From Microbacterium sp. 4R-513 (GTDB taxonomy: Bacteria > Actinomycetota > Actinomycetes > Actinomycetales > Microbacteriaceae), in the NCBI RefSeq assembly GCF_011046485.1, contig NZ_CP049256.1:1426001-1490000 (forward strand): DNA of 64,000 bases, in the 5' to 3' direction. This document shows, in pieces, positions 54,007-62,616 of this stretch. Position numbers and translations under genes: made by a program. Within the stretch, counting starts at the first letter, position 1; the number at the start of each line of letters is the position of its first letter. Below the pieces are notes generated by a model. It did no database searches. It was not told the origin of the DNA and worked only from the letters and a program-made list of their open reading frames with translations.

Positions 54007-56151
54007 TCAGCGCACGCGGAGCTCGACGGACTGGCTCGCGGCGAGGGTCGGGCCCACGTGCAGCCGGAAGAGACCCGGTTCCACGACGAACGTGGGGGTC
54101 CCGGCATCCGTCGCCCAGAAGCCCAACTGCTCGCCGCCGATATCGAACGCGAACGTCGAGGTCGCACCGGCCCGGATCGTCCGGCGCTCGAAGGCGACGA
54201 GCCGGCGCACGGGAGGTGCGATGCTCGCCACGAGGTCCTCGACGTAGACCTGCACGACCTCGTCACCGGTCCGGTCGGACGTGTCCGTGACGTCGATCTC
54301 GAGTCGCACCTCGCCGTCGGCCGGGATCTCGGGTGCCGAGAGCCGAGGCTCCCCGTGCGTGAAGGCCGCGTAGCCCGACCCGTGGCCGAAGGAGAACTGC
54401 GGCCCGAGGTCGAGGTCGAGGTACTTCGAGGTGAACTTCTCCTGGAGGTTGTCGGGTCCGTGCAGGCCGACGTCGGCCACCTCCGCGGTCAACGTGCCGC
54501 CGACGGAGGCCGGCCTGCCCGTGTTCTCGTGCGCGTAGTCGATCGGGATCTGACCCACGCTGCGCGGCCAGGACATCGGCAGGCGTCCCGCCGGCTCCTC
54601 GTCGCCGAGGAGCACATCGGCGATCGCCGCCGCCGCCTCCGTGCCGCCGTGCCACGCCACCACGACGGAGGGGGCCGCGTCGATCCAGTCCGACACGACG
54701 AGCGGACGGCCCGTCACGAGGACGACCGCGAATGGTACGCCGGTCTCGGCGATCGCGAGGATGAGCTCCTCTTGGCGGCCGGGCAGCCGCAGGTCGCTGC
54801 GCGACGCGGCCTCGCCCGAGAGCGCGCTCGGCTCGCCCACGAGGAGGACCACGGCATCGCTGGCACGGGCGGCGGCGACAGCATCCTCGATTCCCGCATC
54901 GACGTCGTCGAGGAAGTCGACTCCCGGGACAGCGGTCACATCCACACCGTGGGCGCGCAGCTCGTCGGCGACGCTTCCGGCACCGGCAGCGAAGAACTGC
55001 GTCCACGCACCCAGGTGGTCGGTCGACTCCGCGTATGGCCCGGTGAGGAGCACGCGGCCGCGACGTCGGAGCGGCAGCATCCCATCGTTCTTCAGCAGGA
55101 CCGCGGATCGGGCGGCGGCTCTGCGCGCGAGCGCGCGGGACTCGACCGTGGGCTCGGTCCGTTCGGCGGACTCGTCGGTGTACGGATGCTCGAACAGCCC
55201 CAGGCGCTCCTTGAGCGTCAGCACCCGCGCGACAGCATCGTCCAGGCGGGAGCGGTCGATCCTGCCGAGCGCCGACTGCGCGACGTCGCCCGGCGCCCCG
55301 CCCATCTCGATGTCGAGACCCGCGCGGAAGGACTGGGCGACGGCATCCGCGAGGTCCTCCGCGACGCCGTGCGAAAGGAGGTTCCGGACGCCGTCCGCAT
55401 CACCCACGACGACGCCGTCGAACCCCCACTCCTCCTTCAGAACGTCCGTCAGCAGGCGGCGGTTGATGTGCATCGGCACCCCCGCGACGGTGTTGAAGGC
55501 GGCCATGACCGACGCGGCGCCTTCGGCCACGACGGCGCGGAACGGCTCGAGGTAGACGTTGCGCAGGCGATGCTCCGAGACGTCGACGGCGTTGTAGTCC
55601 CGGCCGCCCTCGGGCTGGCCGTAGGCCACGAAATGCTTCGCGGTGGCGGCGATCGCCGTCGAGGACGACAGATCATCGCCCTGATACCCGCGCACCATGG
55701 CGCGCCCCATGACCGCCGTCAGGTGGACGTCCTCGCCGAACCCCTCGACGACTCGCCCCCAGCGGGGATCGCGCGAGACGTCGACCATCGGCGAGAAGGT
55801 CCAGTTCACCCCGCCAGAACGCGCCTCCGCCGCGGCGAGCGCGGCGAGCTCCTCGACGAGCGCCGGATCGAAGGTCGCCGCCTGGGCGAGCGGCACCGGG
55901 CCGATCGTGCGCTGCCCGTGGATGACGTCGAGTCCCACCAGCAGCGGGATCCCGAGCCTCGTCTCCTCCACTGCAACGCGCTGCAGGTCGTTGGTCGCCG
56001 ACGCCGACGGCGGCCAGAACACCGACCCCAGCCCCTCCCGCACGAGCTGAGCGGCATCTTCGCGGTTCGGGCGGAACACGATCTGGAGCTGGCCGAGCTT
56101 CTCGGCATCCGTCATCTCGGCGATCAGCCGCCGGACTCGTTCACTCGTCAT
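54007..56151 (-). CDS. GH3 family beta-glucosidase
   Basis: The 714-residue protein has the GH3 N-terminal barrel with KHFVAYGQPEGGRDY and the nucleophile Asp251 in VVVGDADGV, the second alpha/beta domain with GGTEAAAAIADVLLGDEEPAGRLP in two segments, and a C-terminal fibronectin-III-like domain ending at SVELRVR. No signal peptide is visible. It hydrolyses beta-glucosides or beta-xylosides from the non-reducing end. It is cotranscribed downstream of the solute-binding protein gene, suggesting that the imported ligand is its substrate. Confidence 0.94.
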   Translation of the reverse strand: MTSERVRRLIAEMTDAEKLGQLQIVFRPNREDAAQLVREGLGSVFWPPSASATNDLQRVAVEETRLGIPLLVGLDVIHGQRTIGPVPLAQAATFDPALVEELAALAAAEARSGGVNWTFSPMVDVSRDPRWGRVVEGFGEDVHLTAVMGRAMVRGYQGDDLSSSTAIAATAKHFVAYGQPEGGRDYNAVDVSEHRLRNVYLEPFRAVVAEGAASVMAAFNTVAGVPMHINRRLLTDVLKEEWGFDGVVVGDADGVRNLLSHGVAEDLADAVAQSFRAGLDIEMGGAPGDVAQSALGRIDRSRLDDAVARVLTLKERLGLFEHPYTDESAERTEPTVESRALARRAAARSAVLLKNDGMLPLRRRGRVLLTGPYAESTDHLGAWTQFFAAGAGSVADELRAHGVDVTAVPGVDFLDDVDAGIEDAVAAARASDAVVLLVGEPSALSGEAASRSDLRLPGRQEELILAIAETGVPFAVVLVTGRPLVVSDWIDAAPSVVVAWHGGTEAAAAIADVLLGDEEPAGRLPMSWPRSVGQIPIDYAHENTGRPASVGGTLTAEVADVGLHGPDNLQEKFTSKYLDLDLGPQFSFGHGSGYAAFTHGEPRLSAPEIPADGEVRLEIDVTDTSDRTGDEVVQVYVEDLVASIAPPVRRLVAFERRTIRAGATSTFAFDIGGEQLGFWATDAGTPTFVVEPGLFRLHVGPTLAASQSVELRVR

Positions 56152-56234
56152 GGCTCTTCCTTCGTGTCAGACAAGGGCAGTGCCGCCCAGGACCGAAGCC
56201 CTGGGCGGCACGTTTCTCAAGGAGAGTCGCCGGA

Positions 56235-57536
56235 TCAGCTGTCCCAGGCGGCGTCCATGTCGGAGAGCACCTGGTCGACCGTCTTCTGGCCCGTCAGCAG
56301 ACCCTGCACGCCGACGCCGAGAGCGTCGTAGACGGCGGGGTTCGGCCACGTCGCGTTGGGCAGGCCTGCGTAGTCGCCGTTCTCGAGCAGGTCGCCGATC
56401 GGCTGGTACTCGGGAAGCAGGTTGTCGGCCGTGGCACCGGTGATCGGGACCAAGCCGGCCAGGTCGGCGAACGCCTTCGACTGCTCGGGCTGGGCGACCC
56501 AGTCGAGGAACTCCTGTGCCGACTTCTTCGCACCGTCGCTGGCCTTCGCGTTGATCGCCCAGGCGTAGTTCGCCGAGGCCAGCGTGAACGCCTTGCCGTC
56601 GTCGGCGGGCGGGAACGCCTGGACGTTCAGGTCGATGCCCGCGCCGGCGCTGATCGACGCAGCCGCCGAACCCGGAACCGCAGCCGTCAGCGACGTCTGG
56701 CCGCCGATGCCCTGCGTGATGGTGTCGAACGTGCCGCCCGCGACGCCGTCCTGGAAGCAGCCGCCCTTGTCCATCTCGACGATGTCGTTGAGGACGTCCT
56801 CCCAGCCACTGTCGACGAACGTGACATCGCCTGCAGCGCGCTGCTCGTTCCAGTCGGGGTCGTCCGCGTAGACGCGGGTCGCCGAGATGAGCATCGACAT
56901 GAGGCCCGTATTGAACGGGACGCCGCCGGCGAGCACGGTGAAGGTCTTGCCGCCGTCGCGGGCCGTCTTGCAGTCGGCGAGCAGGTCGTCGTAGGTCGAG
57001 GGGTACTCGTCGATACCGACCTCGCCGCCGGCCGGGCCGTTCCAGACGAGACCCACCGGGGCGAGCGCCGTGGGCTGGGCGTAGACCTTGTCGTCGACCG
57101 AGAACTCCGCCTCGGCGCCGGCCGGGATGATCCCCGCCGACGTCTTGTCGAGCTCCTCGAGGAAACCGGCCTCTGCCAGGTTCACCACGGAGATCGGCTG
57201 ACCCGTGCCGGGCGCGAGGATCATCATGTCTGCGGCATTGCCGGCCTGCAGCTGGGTCGTGACCTGCGTGTTGTAGGCCTCGGAGGGATAGGGGATCACT
57301 TCGACGGGGATGCCGGTCTCTTTCGACCAGGCATCGAGCGTCTTGGCGTAGTAGTCGTCCTGATCGTTGGCCTGCGCGACCATGACGCTGAATCCTTCGC
57401 CCGCGGCATCGCCGGACGCGCCGCCGGAGCTGCCCGTGTCGCCCCCTGCGGAGCAGCCGGCGAGGATGAGGACTCCGACCACCGGTGCCGCGAGAAGCGA
57501 CCACCGGAGAGGCCGGGAGGCTGAGTGCTGTGGCAT
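56235..57536 (-). CDS. CUT1-type sugar/glycoside-binding lipoprotein
   Basis: The ATG at 57536 follows GAAAGGG. The 433-residue protein has a signal peptide with lipobox LILAGC and a long MalE-type solute-binding fold, with QANDQDDYYAKTLDAWSKET near the start and the C-terminal helical region QPEQSKAFADLAGLVPI. It should capture an oligosaccharide or glycoside outside the cell for the permeases encoded divergently at 57831-59628. The GH3 gene lies 83 bases downstream on the same strand. Confidence 0.92.
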   Translation of the reverse strand: MPQHSASRPLRWSLLAAPVVGVLILAGCSAGGDTGSSGGASGDAAGEGFSVMVAQANDQDDYYAKTLDAWSKETGIPVEVIPYPSEAYNTQVTTQLQAGNAADMMILAPGTGQPISVVNLAEAGFLEELDKTSAGIIPAGAEAEFSVDDKVYAQPTALAPVGLVWNGPAGGEVGIDEYPSTYDDLLADCKTARDGGKTFTVLAGGVPFNTGLMSMLISATRVYADDPDWNEQRAAGDVTFVDSGWEDVLNDIVEMDKGGCFQDGVAGGTFDTITQGIGGQTSLTAAVPGSAAASISAGAGIDLNVQAFPPADDGKAFTLASANYAWAINAKASDGAKKSAQEFLDWVAQPEQSKAFADLAGLVPITGATADNLLPEYQPIGDLLENGDYAGLPNATWPNPAVYDALGVGVQGLLTGQKTVDQVLSDMDAAWDS

Positions 57537-57628
57537 TTCGACCCTTTCGTGACTTCGTTGTCGCCAGCTCGGGTGCTGGCCCGGCCGCTGGCCGCCCACT
57601 CAGCCTGACACACATTCGCACGATTTCG

Positions 57629-57753
57629 ACATTAGTATCGTTTATGTGGTGCAATAGCCCCGCTGATTACCTCTCTCCCCAGGTCAGGGGAGCATTTGCT
57701 CGAGCACCGGAGAGGTCTGCACCACTTATATCGGATATCGCTACAACTAATGT
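57629..57753. promoter_or_regulatory. Divergent promoter region with inverted duplicate elements
   Basis: The composite word ACATTAGT (57629-57636) ... GTGGTGCA (57646-57653) is repeated in inverse orientation as TGCACCAC (57718-57725) ... ACTAATGT (57746-57753), so each side has its own copy facing the binding-protein or permease genes. Between them are CTCCCC/GGGGAG and ACCTCTC/GAGAGGT hairpins. An ATATC-G-GATAT palindrome lies at 57728-57738. The region is AT-rich and very probably contains two promoters under one regulator. It is the largest non-coding stretch in the window (294 bases). Confidence 0.6.
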
Positions 57754-57830
57754 GTGCTTTCGACTCAAGTGTGTGAGAGTTGCTGCAGGCGCCACCGATG
57801 GCGGCGCGTGACGACGAGGTCAGAGAGCAG

Positions 57831-58790
57831 ATGACAGTGACGATCGAGCAAGACGCTACTCGCACCCTCACCGTGCCTCCCGAGGCACGGCGGACGCCGC
57901 GGCCGAGGGGCCGCAGACCCCTCATCAGCTACGGCCACTGGTGGTGGGCGCTTCCCGCCATCGTGCTCGTGATCGGCGTCCACTACGCCGCGACCCTCAC
58001 GGGCGGGTTCTTCGCCTTCACGAACTGGACCGGCCTCGGCGACTGGCAGTTCATCGGGTTCGACAACTTCGTGCGGATCTTCAAGGACCCGACGCTGCTG
58101 GGGTCGGTCTGGAACACCCTCTTCCTGGCCTTCGGCACCGTCATCGTGACGAACGTCATCGGGCTCGGCTTCGCGCTCGCGATCAACCGCACCCTGAAGA
58201 CCCGGTACGTCCTGCGGACGCTGCTGTTCCTTCCGGTCGTGCTGAGCCCTCTGGCGGTCGCGTACATCTGGAAGTTCATCTTCCAGTTCAACGGCCCGCT
58301 GAACGGCTTCTTCGTCCTCATCGGACTGCCGGACCTGCAGAAGGTCTGGCTGGCCGACCCGACGTGGTCGATCTGGGCGATCCTGGTGACCGTCGTCTGG
58401 CAGCAGACCGGGTTCGTCATGGTGATCTACCTCGCCGGCCTCGCATCCGTCCCGGTCGAGATCGAGGAGGCTGCGGCGCTCGACGGCGCGAACATCTGGC
58501 AGCGCTTCCGGCACGTGACAGTCCCCGCGATCCGTCCCTCCATCGCGATCGCGACGACCCTCGGCATCATCCAGGGGTTGCGCATCTTCGACCAGATCTT
58601 CGCCCTCACGGGCGGCGGACCGGCGGGCGCCACGGAGACCCTCGCGACGCAGGTCTACAAGCAGGCGTTCTCGCTCGGCCAGTTCGGCTTCGGCTCGGCC
58701 CTCGCGCTCGTCCTGACGCTCATCATCCTCGTCTTCGCCATCATCCAGCAGTACGCCACCCGCGACCGCGACGCCGTCGGAAGGGCCTGA
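57831..58790 (+). CDS. CUT1-type ABC sugar permease 1 (UgpA/MalF-like)
   Basis: The ATG at 57831 is preferred; another at 57798 is in frame. The 319-residue protein has six helices after a Pro/Arg-rich N-terminal tail. The EAA loop is VEIEEAAALDGANIWQRFRHV, the coupling helix of CUT1 permeases. It pairs with the product of the next gene. No ATPase is encoded nearby, so a shared MsiK-type ATPase elsewhere in the genome is expected. Confidence 0.92.
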   Translation: MTVTIEQDATRTLTVPPEARRTPRPRGRRPLISYGHWWWALPAIVLVIGVHYAATLTGGFFAFTNWTGLGDWQFIGFDNFVRIFKDPTLLGSVWNTLFLAFGTVIVTNVIGLGFALAINRTLKTRYVLRTLLFLPVVLSPLAVAYIWKFIFQFNGPLNGFFVLIGLPDLQKVWLADPTWSIWAILVTVVWQQTGFVMVIYLAGLASVPVEIEEAAALDGANIWQRFRHVTVPAIRPSIAIATTLGIIQGLRIFDQIFALTGGGPAGATETLATQVYKQAFSLGQFGFGSALALVLTLIILVFAIIQQYATRDRDAVGRA

Positions 58791-58791
58791 C

Positions 58792-59628
58792 ATGTTCCGC
58801 TACACCAAGCTCACCGCGCTCCGCGAGGTGCTCATCTGGGTCGTCACGCTGATCTGGCTGCTGCCCTTCTACTTCCTCATCGTCACCGCGTTCAAGGGTG
58901 ACCAGGAGGCGCTCACGACGAGCGCCGTGGCGCCGCCGAAGTCGCTCGACTTCAACGCGTTCATCCAGGTGCTCACCGCCACGGGCCGCAACAACATCCC
59001 GCTCAGCATCCTCAACAGCGTGATCATCACCGCCGGCGCCATCCTCGGGCTCGTCCTGTTCGGATCGATCGCGGCCTACGTCATCACACGGCGCACGCGG
59101 ACGTGGACGAACCTGACGTTCTACCTCGTGCTCATCGCGATCATCCTGCCGGCGCAGCTCGGCACCGTGCCGCTCTACATCGGCGCCCGGTCCGTGGGCC
59201 TGACGGGCAACGCGATCGGCATGATCCTCCTCTGGATCGGCATCCTGCTGCCCCTCTCGGTGTTCCTCTACGCGAGCTTCTTCCGGGGCCTGACGACCGA
59301 GTACGAAGAGGCCGCCGTCATCGACGGCGCCTCGCCGACGCAGGCGTTCTTCCGGGTCGTGCTGCCGCTCATGGCGCCGGCCACCGGCACGGTCGCGATT
59401 CTCGCTGGCCTCATCGTGTGGAACGACTTCTTCAACTCGCTGATCTTCCTGGGCGGCTCGACGACGCAGACGCTCCCCGTCGCGATGTACACCTACGTCG
59501 GCGGACTCGTCTCGGCGTGGAACAAGATCTTCGCCGTCGTCATCATCTCGATGGTGCCGATCCTGCTCTTCTACATGTTCGCGCAGAAGAAGTTCATCCA
59601 GGGTTTCGCCGGCGGCCTCAAAGGCTGA
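58792..59628 (+). CDS. CUT1-type ABC sugar permease 2 (UgpE/MalG-like)
   Basis: The 278-residue membrane protein begins one base after the previous stop, has six helices, and carries the EAA loop TEYEEAAVIDGASPTQAFFRV. The C-terminus QKKFIQGFAGGLKG is the usual MalG-type end. It completes the importer with permease 1 and the lipoprotein encoded at 56235-57536. Confidence 0.94.
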   Translation: MFRYTKLTALREVLIWVVTLIWLLPFYFLIVTAFKGDQEALTTSAVAPPKSLDFNAFIQVLTATGRNNIPLSILNSVIITAGAILGLVLFGSIAAYVITRRTRTWTNLTFYLVLIAIILPAQLGTVPLYIGARSVGLTGNAIGMILLWIGILLPLSVFLYASFFRGLTTEYEEAAVIDGASPTQAFFRVVLPLMAPATGTVAILAGLIVWNDFFNSLIFLGGSTTQTLPVAMYTYVGGLVSAWNKIFAVVIISMVPILLFYMFAQKKFIQGFAGGLKG

Positions 59629-59730
59629 CACCGCCGGCCATCGATTCGGGGGCGGCCGGATCGTCGAGCGGCGCGCAGAACCGCGCGCCGCACGTCGCCC
59701 ACTTTCATCCCATTTCGATTCGGAGACGCC

Positions 59731-60525
59731 ATGTACCAGCTCGCACCCAACATCGAACTCCTCTTCACCGAGGCCGGCGACTACCACGCCCGCGTGCGCG
59801 CAGCCGCGGCGGCGGGATTCGACGCCGTCGAGATGTGGGGGCCCACAGGAGCGGATGCCCCGGCGACGCCCAAGGATCTCCCCGCGCTGAAGGCGGCCCT
59901 CGAGGAGACCGGCACGCAGCTGACGGCGCAGCTCTCGGAGCCGCGCACGCAGTTCATGATCCCGCCGTGGGATCACTCGCAGTTCTTCCGCAAGCTCGAC
60001 GAGGGCGTCGCGATCGCCCAGGACCTCGGGTGCCCGCGCATCGTCGTCGGCAGCGGCACGGGGTTCGGCGGCTGGAAGCGCCAGGTGCAGCTCGACAAGC
60101 TCATCGAGATCTACCAGAAGGCCACCGCGCAGATCGACGGATCGGGCATCACGCTCGTGCTGGAGCCCGTGAACGTCCGCGTCGACCACCCCGGCTCGCT
60201 GCTCGACCGCACGGCCGAGGGCGTGTACATCGCGCGCGGGGTCGACTCGCCCTTCTTCGGCGTGCTCTACGACATCTACCACTCCGCGGTCGAGGGTGAG
60301 GACATGGCGGCCGAGCTCGAGAACGCCGGCGACATCATCAAGTACGTCCAGCTCGCCGACGCTCCCGGTCGCGGGGAGCCGGGCTCGGGTTCGCTCGACT
60401 GGGCCGAGCGGCTGAGGATCCTCCGCGCCTCGGGCTACGACGGTCCCATCGGCCTCGAGTACTACCCGACGCAGGAGTCCGCGGCATCCGTCGCGCTGAT
60501 CCGCGAAGTGGCGGCGGCCGCGTGA
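59731..60525 (+). CDS. Hydroxypyruvate isomerase-like TIM-barrel protein
   Basis: The 264-residue protein matches the Hyi branch of the xylose-isomerase-like family: start YQLAPNIELLFTEAGDY, Glu in LVLEPVNVRVDHPG, Asp in GVLYDIYHSAVEGED, the Gln ligand in KYVQLADAPGRGEPG and the last Glu in GLEYYPTQES. Two residues differ from typical Hyi in HIQIAD and GRHEPG (here Tyr and Gly), hinting at another substrate. It is translationally coupled to the GMC oxidase gene (GTGA overlap). It may isomerise the oxidised sugar set free by the deglycosidase. Confidence 0.85.
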   Translation: MYQLAPNIELLFTEAGDYHARVRAAAAAGFDAVEMWGPTGADAPATPKDLPALKAALEETGTQLTAQLSEPRTQFMIPPWDHSQFFRKLDEGVAIAQDLGCPRIVVGSGTGFGGWKRQVQLDKLIEIYQKATAQIDGSGITLVLEPVNVRVDHPGSLLDRTAEGVYIARGVDSPFFGVLYDIYHSAVEGEDMAAELENAGDIIKYVQLADAPGRGEPGSGSLDWAERLRILRASGYDGPIGLEYYPTQESAASVALIREVAAAA

Positions 60526-62033
60526 GCAGGTACCCCGACGAGGTCGATGTCGCGATCGTCGGAAGCGGTCCGACGGGGGCCGCCTACGCCCGGATCCTGA
60601 GTGAGCGGGCACCCGGCGCGACGATCGCGATGTTCGAGGTCGGCCCCACCGTCTCAGATCCCCCAGGGTCGCACGTCAAGAACATCGAGGATCCGATCCG
60701 CCGCGCCGCCGCGCAGCACGCGTCGCAGGGCCCCGACACCGAGGCCGCGACCGTGAACGGCCCGGGTGCCGTCAAGAGCGGCCAGCGCATGGGCCGCCCT
60801 GGCACTTTCCTTCTGCCGGAGGGCTATCAGTTCGATGGCGAGGACGGGCTGCCTGTCGCCGCCATGTCGAGCAACGTCGGCGGGATGGCGGCGCACTGGA
60901 CAGCGGCCTGTCCGCGACCCGGCGGCAGCGAGCGGATCGGATTCCTCGACGACCTCGACGAGCTGCTCGCCGAAGGCGACCGCCTGCTGGGAGTGACGAC
61001 GGATGCCTTCGACGGCTCGCCGTTCGGCGACATCGTCCGCGAGCGGCTGTCCGCGGCCGTGGATCAAGGACGCGTCGCCGAGACCCGCGTGCAGCGGATG
61101 CCCCTCGCCGTCCACCGACGGGAGGACGGCCGGCTGGTGTGGTCGGGCTCGGACGTCGTGCTCGGCGATGTCACCCGGTCGAACCCGAACTTCCACCTGC
61201 ACGACGAGTCGCTCGTCACCCGCGTGCTCGTCGAAGACGGCCGCGCTGCCGGCGTCGAGGTGCGCGATCTCAGGACCGGCGAGCCGCACACCGTGCGCGC
61301 GCGGTTCGTCGTCGTCGCCGCGGACGCACTGCGGACCCCGCAGGTGCTCTGGGCATCCGGCATCCGTCCCGACGCCCTAGGTCGCTACCTCAACGACCAG
61401 GCCCAGGTCGTCTTCGCGACACGCCTGCGCGACCTTCCCGATCTCGACACCGACGTGCCGGCCAACGGCACGCTCGCGGAGTACAGCGGCGTGAGCTGGG
61501 TGCCGTTCACCGACGAGGTGCCCTTCCACGGGCAGATCATGCAGCTCGACGCGTCGCCGGTTCCGCTCGCCGAGGACGATCTCGTGCAGCCCGGTTCCAT
61601 CGTCGGGCTCGGCCTCTTCTGCGCGAAGGACCTGCAGCGCGACGATCGTGTCGTCTTCGACGACGACCGTCTGGATGCCTACGGCCTGCCGGCGATCGGC
61701 ATCCACTACCGGCTCACCGACCACGACCATGCCGTGCTCCAACGCGCCCGCGAGGAGATCGTGCGGCTCGGCGCCGCGATCGGCGACCCGCTGGACCCTC
61801 GCCCGTTCACGATGCCGCTCGGCGCCTCGCTGCACTATCAGGGCACGACGCGCATGGGGGAGACGGATGACGGCGAGAGCGTGTGCGGTCCCGACAGCGA
61901 GGTGTGGCGCGTGCCCGGCCTGTTCGTCGCGGGGAACGGCGTCATCCCGACCGCCACGGCCTGCAACCCGACGCTCACCTCCGTCGCGCTCGCCGTCCGC
62001 GGCGCTCGCCGGATCGCTCGCGCGCTCGGTTGA
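60522..62033 (+). CDS. GMC oxidoreductase, pyranose oxidase / C-glycoside 3-oxidase-like
   Basis: The 503-residue flavoprotein has the FAD-binding GSGPTGAAYARIL near residue 14 and the GMC catalytic pair His438 (GASLHYQGTTRMG) and Asn482 (TACNPTLTS), 44 residues apart. It resembles bacterial pyranose 2-oxidases and the CarA-type oxidases that oxidise the C3 hydroxyl of sugars in C-glycosides. That oxidation is needed before a deglycosidase can break the C-C bond. The beta and alpha deglycosidase-like genes follow directly after a 178-base promoter region, which supports this function. The SD is within the previous gene. Confidence 0.87.
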   Translation: MSRYPDEVDVAIVGSGPTGAAYARILSERAPGATIAMFEVGPTVSDPPGSHVKNIEDPIRRAAAQHASQGPDTEAATVNGPGAVKSGQRMGRPGTFLLPEGYQFDGEDGLPVAAMSSNVGGMAAHWTAACPRPGGSERIGFLDDLDELLAEGDRLLGVTTDAFDGSPFGDIVRERLSAAVDQGRVAETRVQRMPLAVHRREDGRLVWSGSDVVLGDVTRSNPNFHLHDESLVTRVLVEDGRAAGVEVRDLRTGEPHTVRARFVVVAADALRTPQVLWASGIRPDALGRYLNDQAQVVFATRLRDLPDLDTDVPANGTLAEYSGVSWVPFTDEVPFHGQIMQLDASPVPLAEDDLVQPGSIVGLGLFCAKDLQRDDRVVFDDDRLDAYGLPAIGIHYRLTDHDHAVLQRAREEIVRLGAAIGDPLDPRPFTMPLGASLHYQGTTRMGETDDGESVCGPDSEVWRVPGLFVAGNGVIPTATACNPTLTSVALAVRGARRIARALG

Positions 62034-62147
62034 TGCTCGCGGCGTGCGTGCGGGGGTTCGGGGCGTGATGTGTTCGCGACGCGCCGACGCCCCCGGCGTG
62101 TGCCGGACGAAAGTCGTCCCGAAATCGCGGAGCAACTTGACGCTCCG

Positions 62148-62177
62148 CTTGCTTATGTCTAAATCAGACATTACAGT
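62148..62177 (+). promoter_or_regulatory. Promoter with operator ATGTCT-N5-AGACAT for the split deglycosidase operon
   Basis: TTGCTT (62149-62154) and TACAGT (62172-62177) are spaced by 17 bases. The perfect 6-base inverted repeat ATGTCT/AGACAT at 62155-62171 fills the spacer, so a bound repressor would block polymerase. CTTGCTTATG is shared with the promoter of the fused deglycosidase genes at 46961. Confidence 0.6.
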
Positions 62178-62211
62178 GTAGGAACAGAGACAAAGTAGTC
62201 AGGAGAACCTT

Positions 62212-62616
62212 GTGATCCCCGATCGCATCATCGAGCAGGGAACGCTCACGACCGATGGGACGCGTACCTCTGTCGAGGTCCGACTCCCGTGGTACCGCGC
62301 CCTTCCGGCCTCGTGCATCGCCGGCGCGAAACTCACCGTCGACGGCGTCGAGGCGCCCGCCGACTCGCTGCGCTGGGAGATGAACGGCAAGACCTTCACC
62401 TTCGCCGAGCTCACGCCGAACACCGAGGAGTGGTGGTTCCCCACGGATTCCGCGGTCCTCTCCGGCGACATCGCGACCCCGGAGGACGGCGAGCACACCG
62501 TCTCGGTCGAGCTCGTCCTCTACATCCCGTATATCGTCATCGGCGCCGACGAGGTGCTGCACATCGAGGAGAAGGACACCAAGACGATGTCCGCACGGAA
62601 GGCGGTGGCGGCATGA
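62212..62616 (+). CDS. C-glycoside deglycosidase beta subunit-like (DUF6379)
   Basis: The GTG at 62212 has AGGAG ten bases upstream. The 134-residue protein is a single beta-sandwich with VRLPWYRALPASCIAG, LTVDGVEAPADSLRWEM and VELVLYIPYIVIGADEVLH, the pattern of DUF6379, the small subunit of C-glycoside deglycosidases. It corresponds to the N-terminal domain of the fused proteins at 47053 and 48377. It would cap the active site of the alpha subunit encoded next, with which it overlaps by four bases (ATGA). Confidence 0.85.
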   Translation: MIPDRIIEQGTLTTDGTRTSVEVRLPWYRALPASCIAGAKLTVDGVEAPADSLRWEMNGKTFTFAELTPNTEEWWFPTDSAVLSGDIATPEDGEHTVSVELVLYIPYIVIGADEVLHIEEKDTKTMSARKAVAA

